Notes under the pieces: generated by a model | What the model was told of the DNA's origin: nothing | The model's database searches: none | The model's input: only the letters and a program-made list of their open reading frames with translations | In this document: one piece after another, positions 28,319 to 37,230 of the stretch | How the letters are laid out: every line of letters begins with the position of its first letter | How positions within the stretch are numbered: position 1 is the stretch's first letter | Source: Gimesia aquarii | Lineage (GTDB): Bacteria > Planctomycetota > Planctomycetia > Planctomycetales > Planctomycetaceae | Assembly: GCF_007748175.1 (NCBI RefSeq) | Contig: NZ_CP037422.1 | Span: 4,418,334-4,482,333, forward strand | Length of the DNA: 64,000 nucleotides | Reading direction: 5' to 3' | Translations under genes and position numbers: made by a program

Positions 28319-29848
28319 ATGAATCGATGTATCACTGTGTTATCCGTTGTTGCATTCATCTTATTTAGCCAGGGACTTGCGACTTTAATAGCAGCCGAAC
28401 GGCCCAATATTTTGTGGATTATCGCAGAAGACATGGGACCCGAATTAAGTTGTTATGGGACTCCCGAAGTCAAAACCCCCACTCTGGATCGATTGGCTGA
28501 AAAAGGGATGCTTTTCAAAAATGCCTTTACCGTGACCCCCGTTTGTTCTACCAGTCGTTCCTCTTTCATGACCGGCATGTATGCGATGTCGATTGACGCG
28601 CATAATCATCGTTCGCATCGTGAAGGAACCAACCCGCTACCGGATGGGGTGAGAGTGATTACCGACTGGCTGCGTCCCGCCGGTTATACGACGGCTAATA
28701 TTAGAAAATTGACGAAAGATCGCAAGCTGTCCAAGTTCTATAAAGGGACGGGGAAAACAGACTGGAACTTTACGTATCCCAAGGGGAAAAAGCCCTTCGA
28801 TGTCAGTGACTTTGATGAACTGAAAAACAAACAGCCTTTTTATGCTCAGATTAATTTTTCTGAAACTCATCGCGGTGGTGCCTGGAATACATCGCATCAA
28901 CATATCGATCATCAGGCTGATCCAGCCAAGGTAAAGATACCTGACTACTATCCAGAGCATCCCGTCACGCGGGCGGTGTGGGCCCAATATCTGAACGCTG
29001 TGATGGCCGTCGATAAGAAAGTCGCTTTCATACTGGATCTGTTGAAACGGGACCAGCTTGATAAAAATACGATTGTCATCTTTTTAGGCGATCATGGTCG
29101 CGCGATGCCACGGGGCAAGCAATGGCCGTACGATAGTGGTCTCCATATTCCGCTCATTGTTTATTGGCCTGAAAATAATTCCGCACTTCCTGTCCCTGCG
29201 AACTATAAACGAGGGGAGCAAAGCGAGCAGTTGATCTCTGCCATTGATTTGAGCGCGACGACGCTGGCATTAGCGGGAGTGACCAAACCGGAAAAAATGC
29301 AGGGCCAGGTCTTCTTGGGATCTCAATCAGAGCCTCCCCGTACTTATTTATTTAGTGGTCGCGATCGCGGTGATGAAACCGTCTTTCACATTCGCACCGT
29401 ACGCAACAAACGTTATCGTTACCTCCGCAGTAAATATCCGGAACGTCCCTTCCTGCAAATCAATCGTTATAAGGAAGCCTCATATCCGATTATCGGTTTG
29501 CTGCGTCATTTGCACTCAGAAGGAAAATTAACAGGTCCTCCTTTGAAGCTCATGGCACAGAGCCGACCTAAAGAAGAGTTGTATGACCTAGAGAATGATC
29601 CCTGGGAAACAAAGAACCTGGCGAACTCCGCAGAGCATCAAGTGACCAGGAAAAAACTGGCGTTGGCACTTGATAAATGGATGGAACAAATCGATGACAA
29701 AGGTCGCATTCCCGAAGATCCTGCGATTCCCAAATTCTGGGACGAGCGATCAATTCGTGTTTATACGAAGCGATTGGAAAGCCGACCAGACAATTGGTTT
29801 GAAATCGATTCGGCATTAGGACCTTATAAGATCCAGGAGAAAAAATAA
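28319..29848 (+). CDS. Secreted sulfatase (type I, formylglycine-dependent)
   Basis: 509 residues with signal peptide (VLSVVAFILFSQGLATLIAA). The sulfatase motifs are ILWIIAEDMGPE (metal site, here Glu-Asp), VCSTSRSSFMTGMYA with formylglycine Cys76 in Cys-Ser-Thr-Ser-Arg, FLGDHGR and the C-terminal ELYDLENDPWETKNLA. This subgroup of iduronate/heparan-type sulfatases is abundant in Planctomycetes. It is convergent with the APS kinase gene, sharing a terminator; the physical link between sulfate release and sulfate activation may be chance. Confidence 0.94.
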   Translation: MNRCITVLSVVAFILFSQGLATLIAAERPNILWIIAEDMGPELSCYGTPEVKTPTLDRLAEKGMLFKNAFTVTPVCSTSRSSFMTGMYAMSIDAHNHRSHREGTNPLPDGVRVITDWLRPAGYTTANIRKLTKDRKLSKFYKGTGKTDWNFTYPKGKKPFDVSDFDELKNKQPFYAQINFSETHRGGAWNTSHQHIDHQADPAKVKIPDYYPEHPVTRAVWAQYLNAVMAVDKKVAFILDLLKRDQLDKNTIVIFLGDHGRAMPRGKQWPYDSGLHIPLIVYWPENNSALPVPANYKRGEQSEQLISAIDLSATTLALAGVTKPEKMQGQVFLGSQSEPPRTYLFSGRDRGDETVFHIRTVRNKRYRYLRSKYPERPFLQINRYKEASYPIIGLLRHLHSEGKLTGPPLKLMAQSRPKEELYDLENDPWETKNLANSAEHQVTRKKLALALDKWMEQIDDKGRIPEDPAIPKFWDERSIRVYTKRLESRPDNWFEIDSALGPYKIQEKK

Positions 29849-29885
29849 GTTTCGTTCTTACACTCAATATTGACATGACAACAAA

Positions 29886-29926
29886 AAACCTCAGGCAACA
29901 GTGTGCTGCCTGAGGTTTAGTTTTTT
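29886..29926. terminator. Bidirectional terminator between sulfatase and cysC
   Basis: Perfect 12-base stem AAACCTCAGGCA (29886-29897) with its complement at 29907-29918, nine-base loop, TTTTTT on the plus side and a matching A run on the other side. Confidence 0.93.
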
Positions 29927-29955
29927 GAAACAGTACTTCAACTGGCACGGTTGAC

Positions 29956-30567
29956 TTAGATCGAAAGATAACCGTTTGATTCGAGATAGGCCACGACTTC
30001 GTCAGCCAAATCATCAATGCCTTTGCCGTCGGAATCCAGAATCAGTTCTGCCTTTTCTGGTTCTTCGTAAGGAGCATCAATTCCAGTGAAACCTTTGATT
30101 TCACCAGCACGGGCTTTTTTGTAGAGCCCTTTGGGATCACGTTCTTCACAGGTTTCCAGAGAGGCTTTGACGAAGACTTCAATGAATTCGCCATCTCCCA
30201 GAATTTCTCGAACCTGATCACGGTCTTCACGATAAGGCGAAATGAAAGCCGTCATCACCAGAATTCCGGCATCAGTATATAACTTGGAAACTTCACCAAT
30301 CCGACGAATGTTTTCAGTACGATCTTCGGGAGAGAAGCCCAGGTTTTTGTTCAGGCCCATTCGAATGTTATCGCCATCTAAAACAAACGTGTGTTTGCCT
30401 TGTTCGAACAGCTTGTGGTCAACGGTATTTGCAATGGTGCTTTTTCCGGACCCACTTAAGCCTGTGAACCAAAGAACGGCTCCTTTGTGTCCGTTTTGTT
30501 GACAGCGTTCTTCTTTGGAAACACGGTGGTCATGCCAGGTGACATTAGTGGCTTTTTGCTCGGCCAT
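29956..30567 (-). CDS. cysC: Adenylyl-sulfate kinase
   Basis: 203 residues, normal length. The enzyme phosphorylates APS to PAPS in sulfate activation. P-loop GLSGSGKS at 36-43, the APS-binding [30 protein letters not shown] and the [18 protein letters not shown] block are all intact. Encoded alone, not next to cysDN; the PAPS could serve sulfotransferases or sulfate assimilation. Confidence 0.96.
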   Translation of the reverse strand: MAEQKATNVTWHDHRVSKEERCQQNGHKGAVLWFTGLSGSGKSTIANTVDHKLFEQGKHTFVLDGDNIRMGLNKNLGFSPEDRTENIRRIGEVSKLYTDAGILVMTAFISPYREDRDQVREILGDGEFIEVFVKASLETCEERDPKGLYKKARAGEIKGFTGIDAPYEEPEKAELILDSDGKGIDDLADEVVAYLESNGYLSI

Positions 30568-30926
30568 CGAGGAATTTCTCCTTACTTTCTAATAAATTTT
30601 TGTAGAAACAATTTCTATCTGATTGATGCCTGCAGTGAAAAATCACCCGGAATCGTTTATCCTGAGCAGGTGCTTTCAAGATCCTAGAGAAACTCCACGC
30701 TTGATGGAAGCCCACAGATTGGGATTTTCTAGTAACATTCTCGTTCCGAACTACTGGAACTACGGTTTTTTAGCTGTTAGAGTACGCGCACGGGTTTTCT
30801 TAAGAGAAGGGACCATTCGCTGGCAATTACTCCAGTGGTTTCGGTTTCCAAATGAAACAAGAAATCTAAACTGTTAATATTACACAGATTACGTATTAAA
30901 CCATCGAATTCAGAAAAACAAGTATC
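30568..30926. other. Intergenic region, no gene seen
   Basis: About 360 bases between the divergent cysC and hisG genes. It should hold both promoters. The only open frames are short and shadow-like; I saw no leader peptide rich in histidine codons and no riboswitch-like structure ahead of hisG. Confidence 0.45.
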
Positions 30927-31805
30927 ATGTCTGAGAAGGTCTTAAAACTCGGTATTCCCGCGGGAAGTTTGCAGGAATCCACGGCGGAATTATTCAAGCG
31001 TGCCGGTTATGTGATTAAATTTTCCTCCCGCTCCTATTACCCTACGATTGACGACGATGAGATCGAATGTTTACTGATTCGTGCTCAGGAAATGGCCCGC
31101 TATGTCGATCAAGGCATTCTGGATGCCGGGATTACGGGGTATGACTGGATTCTGGAAACAAATGCCGATGTACATGAAATTTGCGAGCTGCTGTTTTCAA
31201 AAGTCAGCCGCCGCCCTGTGCGTTGGGTATTGTGTGTTCCTGAAGATTCTCCGGTCCAGACCGTAAAGGACCTGGAAGGCAAACGCATTGCTACAGAAGT
31301 CGTGGGAATGACAGAGCGTTATCTCGAAAAGCATGGTGTAAAAGCAACAGTGGAATTTTCCTGGGGCGCCACCGAAGTCAAGCCTCCCAAGCTGGCTGAT
31401 GCGATTGTCGAAGTGACCGAAACCGGATCGTCTCTGCGGGCCAATAATCTGCGAATTGTGGAAGAGTTGATGCAGAGCACCACTCGATTCATCGCCAATA
31501 AAGATTCGTTCGAAGATCCCTGGAAACGGGAGAAACTGGAAAACATCGCGATGATGTTGGAGTCCTGTCTGGCGGCAGAAGGCAAAGTCTGTTTGATGAT
31601 GAATGTCGTTCGAACAGATCTCGAAAATGTACTCAATCTTTTACCTGCTTTGCAAAAGCCCACAGTTTCTTCTCTATCAGATCCAGACTGGGTTGCCATC
31701 AGCACCATCATGGAAGAATCTGTAGTGCGAACCATCGTCCCGAAATTGAAAGCAGCAGGTGCCTGTGGACTTGTGGAATACCAGATTTCGAAAATCATTG
31801 ACTAA
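30927..31805 (+). CDS. hisG: ATP phosphoribosyltransferase, long form
   Basis: 292 residues, the length of the long HisG form that needs no HisZ. First step of histidine synthesis, joining ATP and PRPP. Visible blocks: [66 protein letters not shown] (PRPP-binding loop) and a C-terminal regulatory domain of about 75 residues that in the family binds histidine for feedback. The other his genes are not in the window. An amino-acid-kinase-fold gene follows 29 bases downstream. Confidence 0.95.
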   Translation: MSEKVLKLGIPAGSLQESTAELFKRAGYVIKFSSRSYYPTIDDDEIECLLIRAQEMARYVDQGILDAGITGYDWILETNADVHEICELLFSKVSRRPVRWVLCVPEDSPVQTVKDLEGKRIATEVVGMTERYLEKHGVKATVEFSWGATEVKPPKLADAIVEVTETGSSLRANNLRIVEELMQSTTRFIANKDSFEDPWKREKLENIAMMLESCLAAEGKVCLMMNVVRTDLENVLNLLPALQKPTVSSLSDPDWVAISTIMEESVVRTIVPKLKAAGACGLVEYQISKIID

Positions 31806-31834
31806 ACTCCGTTTGAATCTTCGGCGCACCAGAC

Positions 31835-32479
31835 ATGAAGACTGCGGTTATCAAAATTGGTGGGAGCCTCTTTGATCTGCCCGATCTCGCGGGTCGGATC
31901 GCGAAGTTATTAGACGTCTTAGAAAACACAAAGCCGCTCATTGTCTGTGGAGGTGGCAAAACCGTTGACCTTGTTCGAAGCTGGGATCAAACGCATCAAC
32001 TGGGTGATCGTGCCGCGCATTGGCTTGCCATTCAATCGTTGATGTTGAACAACCGGTTACTCTGTCAACTGCTGCTTGACGCGCGTATTATTACTTCCCC
32101 TTCCGAAGCCAAAGTTGTCTGGCAGGAACGCGGTGTTCCCGTTTTGAATTCGGACACCTATTTACAACAGACTGCAACGTCACACATAGCAAAATTACCA
32201 GAATCATGGGATGTGACCAGTGATTCGATTGCTGCCTGGGTCTCTCTCACCTGGCCTGCTGACGAGCTTATTTTATTGAAGTCTATTGAGCTTCCCAAAG
32301 ATCGATCGCTTTCCAAGCTCGCTTTAGCGGGACTCGTCGATTCTTACTTGCCAACGATAGCAGAGTCCCTGCCGCAACTACGTTGGTGTAACTTGCGGTC
32401 GGATTCTGTTCCACTTCAACTCGACACAGTAATCAGTGGTAACAATTTCCACATCAGAAATGCGACAGGGCCCGCGTAA
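31835..32479 (+). CDS. Amino-acid-kinase-fold protein (possibly MfnE-like, tetrahydromethanopterin pathway)
   Basis: 214 residues beginning AVIKIGGSLFDLPDL, the phosphate-binding start of the aspartate/glutamate/uridylate kinase superfamily, followed by LIVCGGGKTVDLVRSWD and a DVTSDSIAAWVS segment that fits the substrate/ATP region. The short length and DLVRSWDQTHQLGD part resemble the archaeal/planctomycete kinases (MfnE-type) that act in methanopterin-type cofactor synthesis; Planctomycetes are known to have that C1 pathway. I rate this link as a guess. Its last 64 bases overlap the convergent cdsA-like gene. Confidence 0.68.
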   Translation: MKTAVIKIGGSLFDLPDLAGRIAKLLDVLENTKPLIVCGGGKTVDLVRSWDQTHQLGDRAAHWLAIQSLMLNNRLLCQLLLDARIITSPSEAKVVWQERGVPVLNSDTYLQQTATSHIAKLPESWDVTSDSIAAWVSLTWPADELILLKSIELPKDRSLSKLALAGLVDSYLPTIAESLPQLRWCNLRSDSVPLQLDTVISGNNFHIRNATGPA

Positions 32480-33318
32480 AGTGGACTGTCTAATAAATCG
32501 AGCAGGCCTCCAAACCCGGGCAATAATTCGGCGGAGTCTTTTTTTCCAACGTCCCGTTTAATGAGCGACTCGCATAAATCACCCACCAGCCCCACTAGTC
32601 CAATGACTGCGCCAAATAAAATGGACCAGTACCACGCGGGAGCAGACCAGTTCGAGTGAAATAGCGCGGGGGTGATCTGAAACCAGAGGAAGCTGCCTAA
32701 AGCCGCACCAAAGAGAGCACCGTATCCTCCGACCCAGGTCTTACCAGGGCTCAGTCGCGGCACCAGTTTCTGTTTGCCCCACAACCGACCAAAGGTATAA
32801 CCACCGATATCTCCCATCTTTGCACTGATAATCAAAGAGCCCAAGGCGATGTATCCAGTTTCAGGACCAATGACCCAGCGTAATTCTGCCAGCATGGCCA
32901 ATAAGAACCCAAGATAGGAAACAGACAGGATCTCAGCACCGATGGTTTCCATACTTTGCCCCGGTTCCTGAAATTGAATCGCACCTTTGAGGAAGATCAA
33001 TAAGATGGAAACGGCAAACGCCACCGCCATCAATGCCAATGAGAGGGTTTGTGGGGGTGTCTGCCCGTCAAGCGAAGTAAGAAACGGTATCCAGGCCATG
33101 ATGCAGATGAGTAATGACAGAATACACACCATCGGATAACTGGGAGCAAGCTTACGGACTTTTAAAAGATGTGTTAATTCCCAGCTGCCTCTTAACACCA
33201 AAAGGCAGCACAAACCCAGTAGATAAGGTGCACCAACTCCCGCACGTTGATCCAGATAAAAAAGACCGAACAAAAGAGGAATTAGAATTGCCGATACGAG
33301 TAACCGCCAACCGAGCAT
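32416..33318 (-). CDS. cdsA: Phosphatidate cytidylyltransferase
   Basis: 300 residues with about eight membrane spans. Makes CDP-diacylglycerol from phosphatidate and CTP. The C-terminal signature is present but altered: SLIKRDVGKKDSAELLPGFG then GLLDLLDS, with Phe where the family has His before GG and Leu where it has Arg after the Asp. MGDIGGYTFGRLWGKQKL and SPGKTWVGG upstream are normal. It starts seven bases after uppS ends, an arrangement (uppS-cdsA) common in bacteria. The end overlaps the convergent kinase gene. Confidence 0.9.
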   Translation of the reverse strand: MLGWRLLVSAILIPLLFGLFYLDQRAGVGAPYLLGLCCLLVLRGSWELTHLLKVRKLAPSYPMVCILSLLICIMAWIPFLTSLDGQTPPQTLSLALMAVAFAVSILLIFLKGAIQFQEPGQSMETIGAEILSVSYLGFLLAMLAELRWVIGPETGYIALGSLIISAKMGDIGGYTFGRLWGKQKLVPRLSPGKTWVGGYGALFGAALGSFLWFQITPALFHSNWSAPAWYWSILFGAVIGLVGLVGDLCESLIKRDVGKKDSAELLPGFGGLLDLLDSPLYAGPVAFLMWKLLPLITVSS

Positions 33319-33324
33319 GTCGGG

Positions 33325-34143
33325 TTATCCTTTCAAACCACCAAAGCGACGGTCACGGGCGGCAAAGTCACGTAACGCCTGCCAGAAATCGGAAACAGCA
33401 AAGTCCGGCCAATAGGTTTCAGTGACCCAAAGTTCGGCATAGCTGATCTGCCATAACAGGAAGTTACTGACCCGCATTTCTCCTGCTGTGCGAATCACAA
33501 GATCCGGGTCAACCATTCCAGCCGTATAAAGATGCGCAGAAATCACTTCTTCTGTAATCTCTTCTTTTTTTAAATTTCCCTGTTCGACTTCGGAGACGAT
33601 GGATTGTACCGCGTCGACGATTTCTGAACGACTGCCATAATTTAATGCCAGACAAAGTTGCATCCCGGAATTTTCCTGGCTCTCATTAATGGTCTTGTCC
33701 ACTTCGATGAGTACATCCTGCGGGAGATCTGTCCGACGGCCGATTGTTGTGAACCGGATATTCTGACGCATAATCTCTTCACGTTCGCCGATGACAAACT
33801 TTTTCAGAAGTTGCATCAAAAGATTCAACTCTAATGCGGGCCGTTTCCAGTTTTCACTGCTGAGACAATAGAGCGTCAGTTGTTCAATTCCCAGGCGTGT
33901 CGATTCTTCCACAACTGTGCGCACACTATTGACTCCCTGGCGGTGTCCTTCAATGCGCGGAAATCCACGTCGGGATGCCCAGCGTCCATTTCCATCCATG
34001 ATAATGGCAATATGACGTGGCAACTGCCGGGACTCCAAGCCGAGTGATTCTCCATCCTGTTCTGATATGGCGGGCACAACTTGCCTCACAATGACTGATG
34101 ATAGTTTTAAACGACGTCTCTGCGCGATTACTGCAGAACCCAT
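33325..34143 (-). CDS. uppS: Isoprenyl transferase (undecaprenyl diphosphate synthase)
   Basis: 272 residues; the core is typical, with an N-terminal extension of about 40 residues. Makes the C55 lipid carrier for wall and polysaccharide synthesis. HIAIIMDGNGRWASRRGFPR holds the catalytic Asp and P-loop-like site, then GHRQGV, TLYCLSSENWKRP, LALNYGSRSEI and DPDLVIRTAGEMRVSNFLLWQ. The final FAARDRRFGGLKG is the usual C-terminus. Transcribed with cdsA. Confidence 0.96.
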   Translation of the reverse strand: MGSAVIAQRRRLKLSSVIVRQVVPAISEQDGESLGLESRQLPRHIAIIMDGNGRWASRRGFPRIEGHRQGVNSVRTVVEESTRLGIEQLTLYCLSSENWKRPALELNLLMQLLKKFVIGEREEIMRQNIRFTTIGRRTDLPQDVLIEVDKTINESQENSGMQLCLALNYGSRSEIVDAVQSIVSEVEQGNLKKEEITEEVISAHLYTAGMVDPDLVIRTAGEMRVSNFLLWQISYAELWVTETYWPDFAVSDFWQALRDFAARDRRFGGLKG

Positions 34144-34323
34144 AACAGACGATGACGGATAAGCCTCCCCTGGTAGCTCTATTGTGAGAAATTATCTCAA
34201 AAACGCCAAGGCTGCACGGCTAGAAAGCACAGCTTCTTTAGAGAAAGCATGGAAATGAAAACCTTCAGGAGGCAATTTTACCTACACTGATCTTTACTCT
34301 GAAGGTTTGTTCTGAAAAAAGAA

Positions 34324-34524
34324 TCAGCCAGTAACTTCGACGGGCTGTAATTCATCCAATTCAATAGATTGATCCAGATAGACATCTTTTTCCCAGTAAG
34401 CAGGTTCTGCTCCAGGGGTCTCCACTGAGATTCTTACGTGGTCCTCAAATACTTCAAGCACTTTAACAACTGTATGTTCCCCGATGAGGATACTCTCATT
34501 CATACTACGAGAGATAATATGCAT
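34324..34524 (-). CDS. csrA: Divergent CsrA-family RNA-binding regulator
   Basis: 66 residues with the CsrA fold: strand 1 MHIISRSMNESILIG, strands 2-4 TVVKVLEVFEDHVRISVETP. The region that in E. coli reads VHREEIY reads AYWEKDVY here, so the RNA-contacting Arg44 is replaced (Glu or Lys). The C-terminal tail is acidic. It may bind RNA differently or act on other partners. It lies between uppS and tadA on the same strand with gaps of 180 and 328 bases, so is likely its own transcript. Confidence 0.88.
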   Translation of the reverse strand: MHIISRSMNESILIGEHTVVKVLEVFEDHVRISVETPGAEPAYWEKDVYLDQSIELDELQPVEVTG

Positions 34525-34852
34525 TCGCTCGCCTCAAAGTTATTTCAGAATTGAATCTGTGAATTGTGAATAGTTATTGTGAGGACATTTTGACGAACTG
34601 CACTCAGAAGGACAAGCGGAAATTAAATAAAATTTCAAACGATTTTAATGATGTTTCTTTTCGCCGAAAATCACTTGACAAATTCTGATTCATCGTTTCC
34701 GTGATAATTCCTTGATATGTAGATTAGTTTCTCAAACTGGAAATAAATTTGTTTTTTTACAATCGTGCTCACACAATTAATATAATTTAAAAATAAAAAA
34801 ACTAACACTTCGTTTTACAACTACAAACATCAAATCAAAAAGAGATTCAGAA
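34525..34852. other. A+T-rich intergenic region, no gene seen
   Basis: About 330 bases between csrA and tadA with long A and T runs around 34735-34805. It must contain the csrA promoter. I saw no hairpin followed by a T run on the minus strand that would end tadA and no RNA gene. Confidence 0.45.
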
Positions 34853-35368
34853 TTACTTTTTCCCTTCCGCGCGTTTTTGACGAAAAAATTCCCGCAGGAT
34901 TGTACGACATTCCTCCTGCATCACACCACTAATAACAGTGCTTTGATGATTTAACCGGGAATCATTGGTGATTTGAAATAACGAATCACAGGCGCCCGCT
35001 TTTTCATCACGCGTGCCATAGATGACGAAGGGGATCCTCGATTGAATTATCGCACCCGCACACATAGGACATGGCTCCAGCGTGACGTACAACAGGCAAT
35101 CAGTCAAGCGCCAGGAACCGAGCGATTCGGCTGCCTGCGTGATGGCAATCATTTCGGCATGTGCGGTCGGATCGTTCAACGTTTCTCGTTGATTATGAGC
35201 AGCTGCAATGATGCGATCCTGATAAACGATGACGGCACCTACCGGAACTTCATCCTCTTCAAAAGCCGCACGTGCTTCATCATAAGCAAAGCGCATCCAG
35301 CGCGTATGTAACTGCAATAATTCCCGATCGCCGGGAATGAATTCAGGTTCTTCTTGTCGATCAATCAT
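34853..35368 (-). CDS. tadA: tRNA-specific adenosine deaminase
   Basis: 171 residues, normal for TadA. Converts A34 of tRNA-Arg(ACG) to inosine. Zinc and catalytic motifs are intact: HAEMIAI (His ligand and proton-shuttle Glu) and [11 protein letters not shown] (two Cys ligands). The flanking [16 protein letters not shown] is the family's RNA-side loop. The C-terminal tail is short and Lys/Arg rich ([11 protein letters not shown]). Confidence 0.96.
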   Translation of the reverse strand: MIDRQEEPEFIPGDRELLQLHTRWMRFAYDEARAAFEEDEVPVGAVIVYQDRIIAAAHNQRETLNDPTAHAEMIAITQAAESLGSWRLTDCLLYVTLEPCPMCAGAIIQSRIPFVIYGTRDEKAGACDSLFQITNDSRLNHQSTVISGVMQEECRTILREFFRQKRAEGKK

Positions 35369-35630
35369 CTCATTTACGATTCATTAAGAAAGAAACAGAA
35401 CGATTTCAGCACAACATAATCCAGATTCACTCGGAAAGAAAGCGTGTTCCTGTCTTATTCCTTATAAACGTTTTACTTCTCCAAAAGTCAGGCATACCAG
35501 TACATAAAGCACATCAAGTAATTTCATAGGAATCGATTCCGATGATAGCATTCGGCGAGTTATTCTGATTACAATATTAACTGATAGGACTGACTCGGAA
35601 TTTCAACAAATTCAATTCAAGGTTAATCTC

Positions 35631-37058
35631 ATGCGCGGACTCGTCATTTGTTTGTCTACTCTCATAGTCATTGGTTTTCTTCTGATTTCATCACAAAGGA
35701 GTATCTCACAAAATGACTCGACGGTGAGCCAGGCACTTGCGATTCCGACTGTGAAGTCGTTTGGAGCCACTGGCGATGGAAAAACCGACGACTTTGCTGC
35801 CATTCAAAAAGCCGTCGATACCAAAATGGGGCAGATTCAGTTTCCCAAAGGCGTCTATCGGATTACGAAAACGATCACTGTCGATTTGGACAAACTGGGA
35901 CCGACTTCTCTCAGTTCAGATGGTACTGCGACGATCATTATGGCGGGAGCAGGGCCCGCATTCCGCTTTATTGGTACACATACCGGTACTGCCAGCCCGA
36001 AAACCGTTAAGGAGAATGTCTGGCAGAATCAACGTTCTCCGCTGGTGGACGGGTTGGAAATTGTGGGCGATCACCCCGAAGCCTGCGGCATCGAAGCCAC
36101 GGGAACCATGCAAGTGACCTTCACGCGGCTTACCATTCGCCGCGCACTGCATGGCATCCACTTTGTGAAACGGAATCGAAATCTGATTATTTCCAACTGT
36201 CACATTTATGAAAACCGGGGCGCGGGAGTCTTTTATGACCATGTCAACATTCATCAATCGAATATTGTCGGCTGTCATATTTCCTACAATGCCGGCGGGG
36301 GTGTGGTTGTGCGTAAAGGTGACATTCGCAACATCCATATCGGCACGTGTGACATTGAAGGCAACATGGGCGATGAAAACTCTGAGCCAACCGCCAATGT
36401 ATTGATCGACTCGGAAGGGGCTATGGTGGGTGAGATTGCCATCGTTGGATGCACGATTCAACACGACCATTATGCCCCGGGTTCCGCCAACATTCGCATT
36501 AACGAACATGCACGCATCAGACCACACTCCAGTGAATACCGTGATGGCAATATCACGATCGCCGACAATGTGCTCTCCGATGTGCAAACCAACATTGAGA
36601 TCACCAGTGCCCGTGGCGTGACGGTGACCGGCAATACAATGTGGAAAGGCTATACCCACAACATCCGAATTCATGACTGCCATAACATTGTGGTTTCGAA
36701 TAACGTGCTGGATCGCAACCCGCGCTATCACTATCGTGATGGGGCGACTGCCAAAGTAGGGATGCTCTTGACCAATTGCGATGGCTGTACCATCAGTGGA
36801 AATCACATCAATGGAACCGGCGATGAAACCGCGGCTTTGGAGATTCGTGATTCGCGGCGGATGAATGTAACGGGATGTACGATTCTCGATTATGCCAAAG
36901 TGGGCTTGTTGCTGAAGAATGTTTCTCAGAGTCGTATCTCGGATTGTCTGATTCAAAATGATTTGCCGGGCAACGAGAAAACCTACTCGATTCAAGTCAT
37001 TGACGGCAAAGAGAATCAGATCGTTGATAATCTGTTTGGCAATCTGAAACAACTCTAG
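35631..37058 (+). CDS. Secreted right-handed beta-helix protein (pectate lyase/GH28-like fold)
   Basis: 475 residues with signal peptide. FGATGDGKTDDFAAIQKAVD is the classic opening of Pectate_lyase_3/GH28-type beta helices, and repeated units such as ISNCHIYENRGAGV, VGCHISYNAGGGVVV, ISGNHINGTGDETAAL follow, with many Asn/Cys at turn positions. No catalytic Asp trio of GH28 could be assigned. Probably binds or cleaves a polysaccharide outside the cell. Precedes the ceramidase-like gene in the same direction. Confidence 0.85.
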   Translation: MRGLVICLSTLIVIGFLLISSQRSISQNDSTVSQALAIPTVKSFGATGDGKTDDFAAIQKAVDTKMGQIQFPKGVYRITKTITVDLDKLGPTSLSSDGTATIIMAGAGPAFRFIGTHTGTASPKTVKENVWQNQRSPLVDGLEIVGDHPEACGIEATGTMQVTFTRLTIRRALHGIHFVKRNRNLIISNCHIYENRGAGVFYDHVNIHQSNIVGCHISYNAGGGVVVRKGDIRNIHIGTCDIEGNMGDENSEPTANVLIDSEGAMVGEIAIVGCTIQHDHYAPGSANIRINEHARIRPHSSEYRDGNITIADNVLSDVQTNIEITSARGVTVTGNTMWKGYTHNIRIHDCHNIVVSNNVLDRNPRYHYRDGATAKVGMLLTNCDGCTISGNHINGTGDETAALEIRDSRRMNVTGCTILDYAKVGLLLKNVSQSRISDCLIQNDLPGNEKTYSIQVIDGKENQIVDNLFGNLKQL

Positions 37059-37230
37059 TAAATAGAGATCATCATTCCGGCACCAGTGATAAGAAATTCT
37101 CATCTCAGACAAATTTCTGACGAACAAAGATTTCTTAATATCCTTCAGTAGTCGCCGATTTTTAATTTTGCTTAAATAAAACGATGTCAGTTCCTCACAT
37201 TTCCTACCCAAAATATGCCGAGTCTTACTC

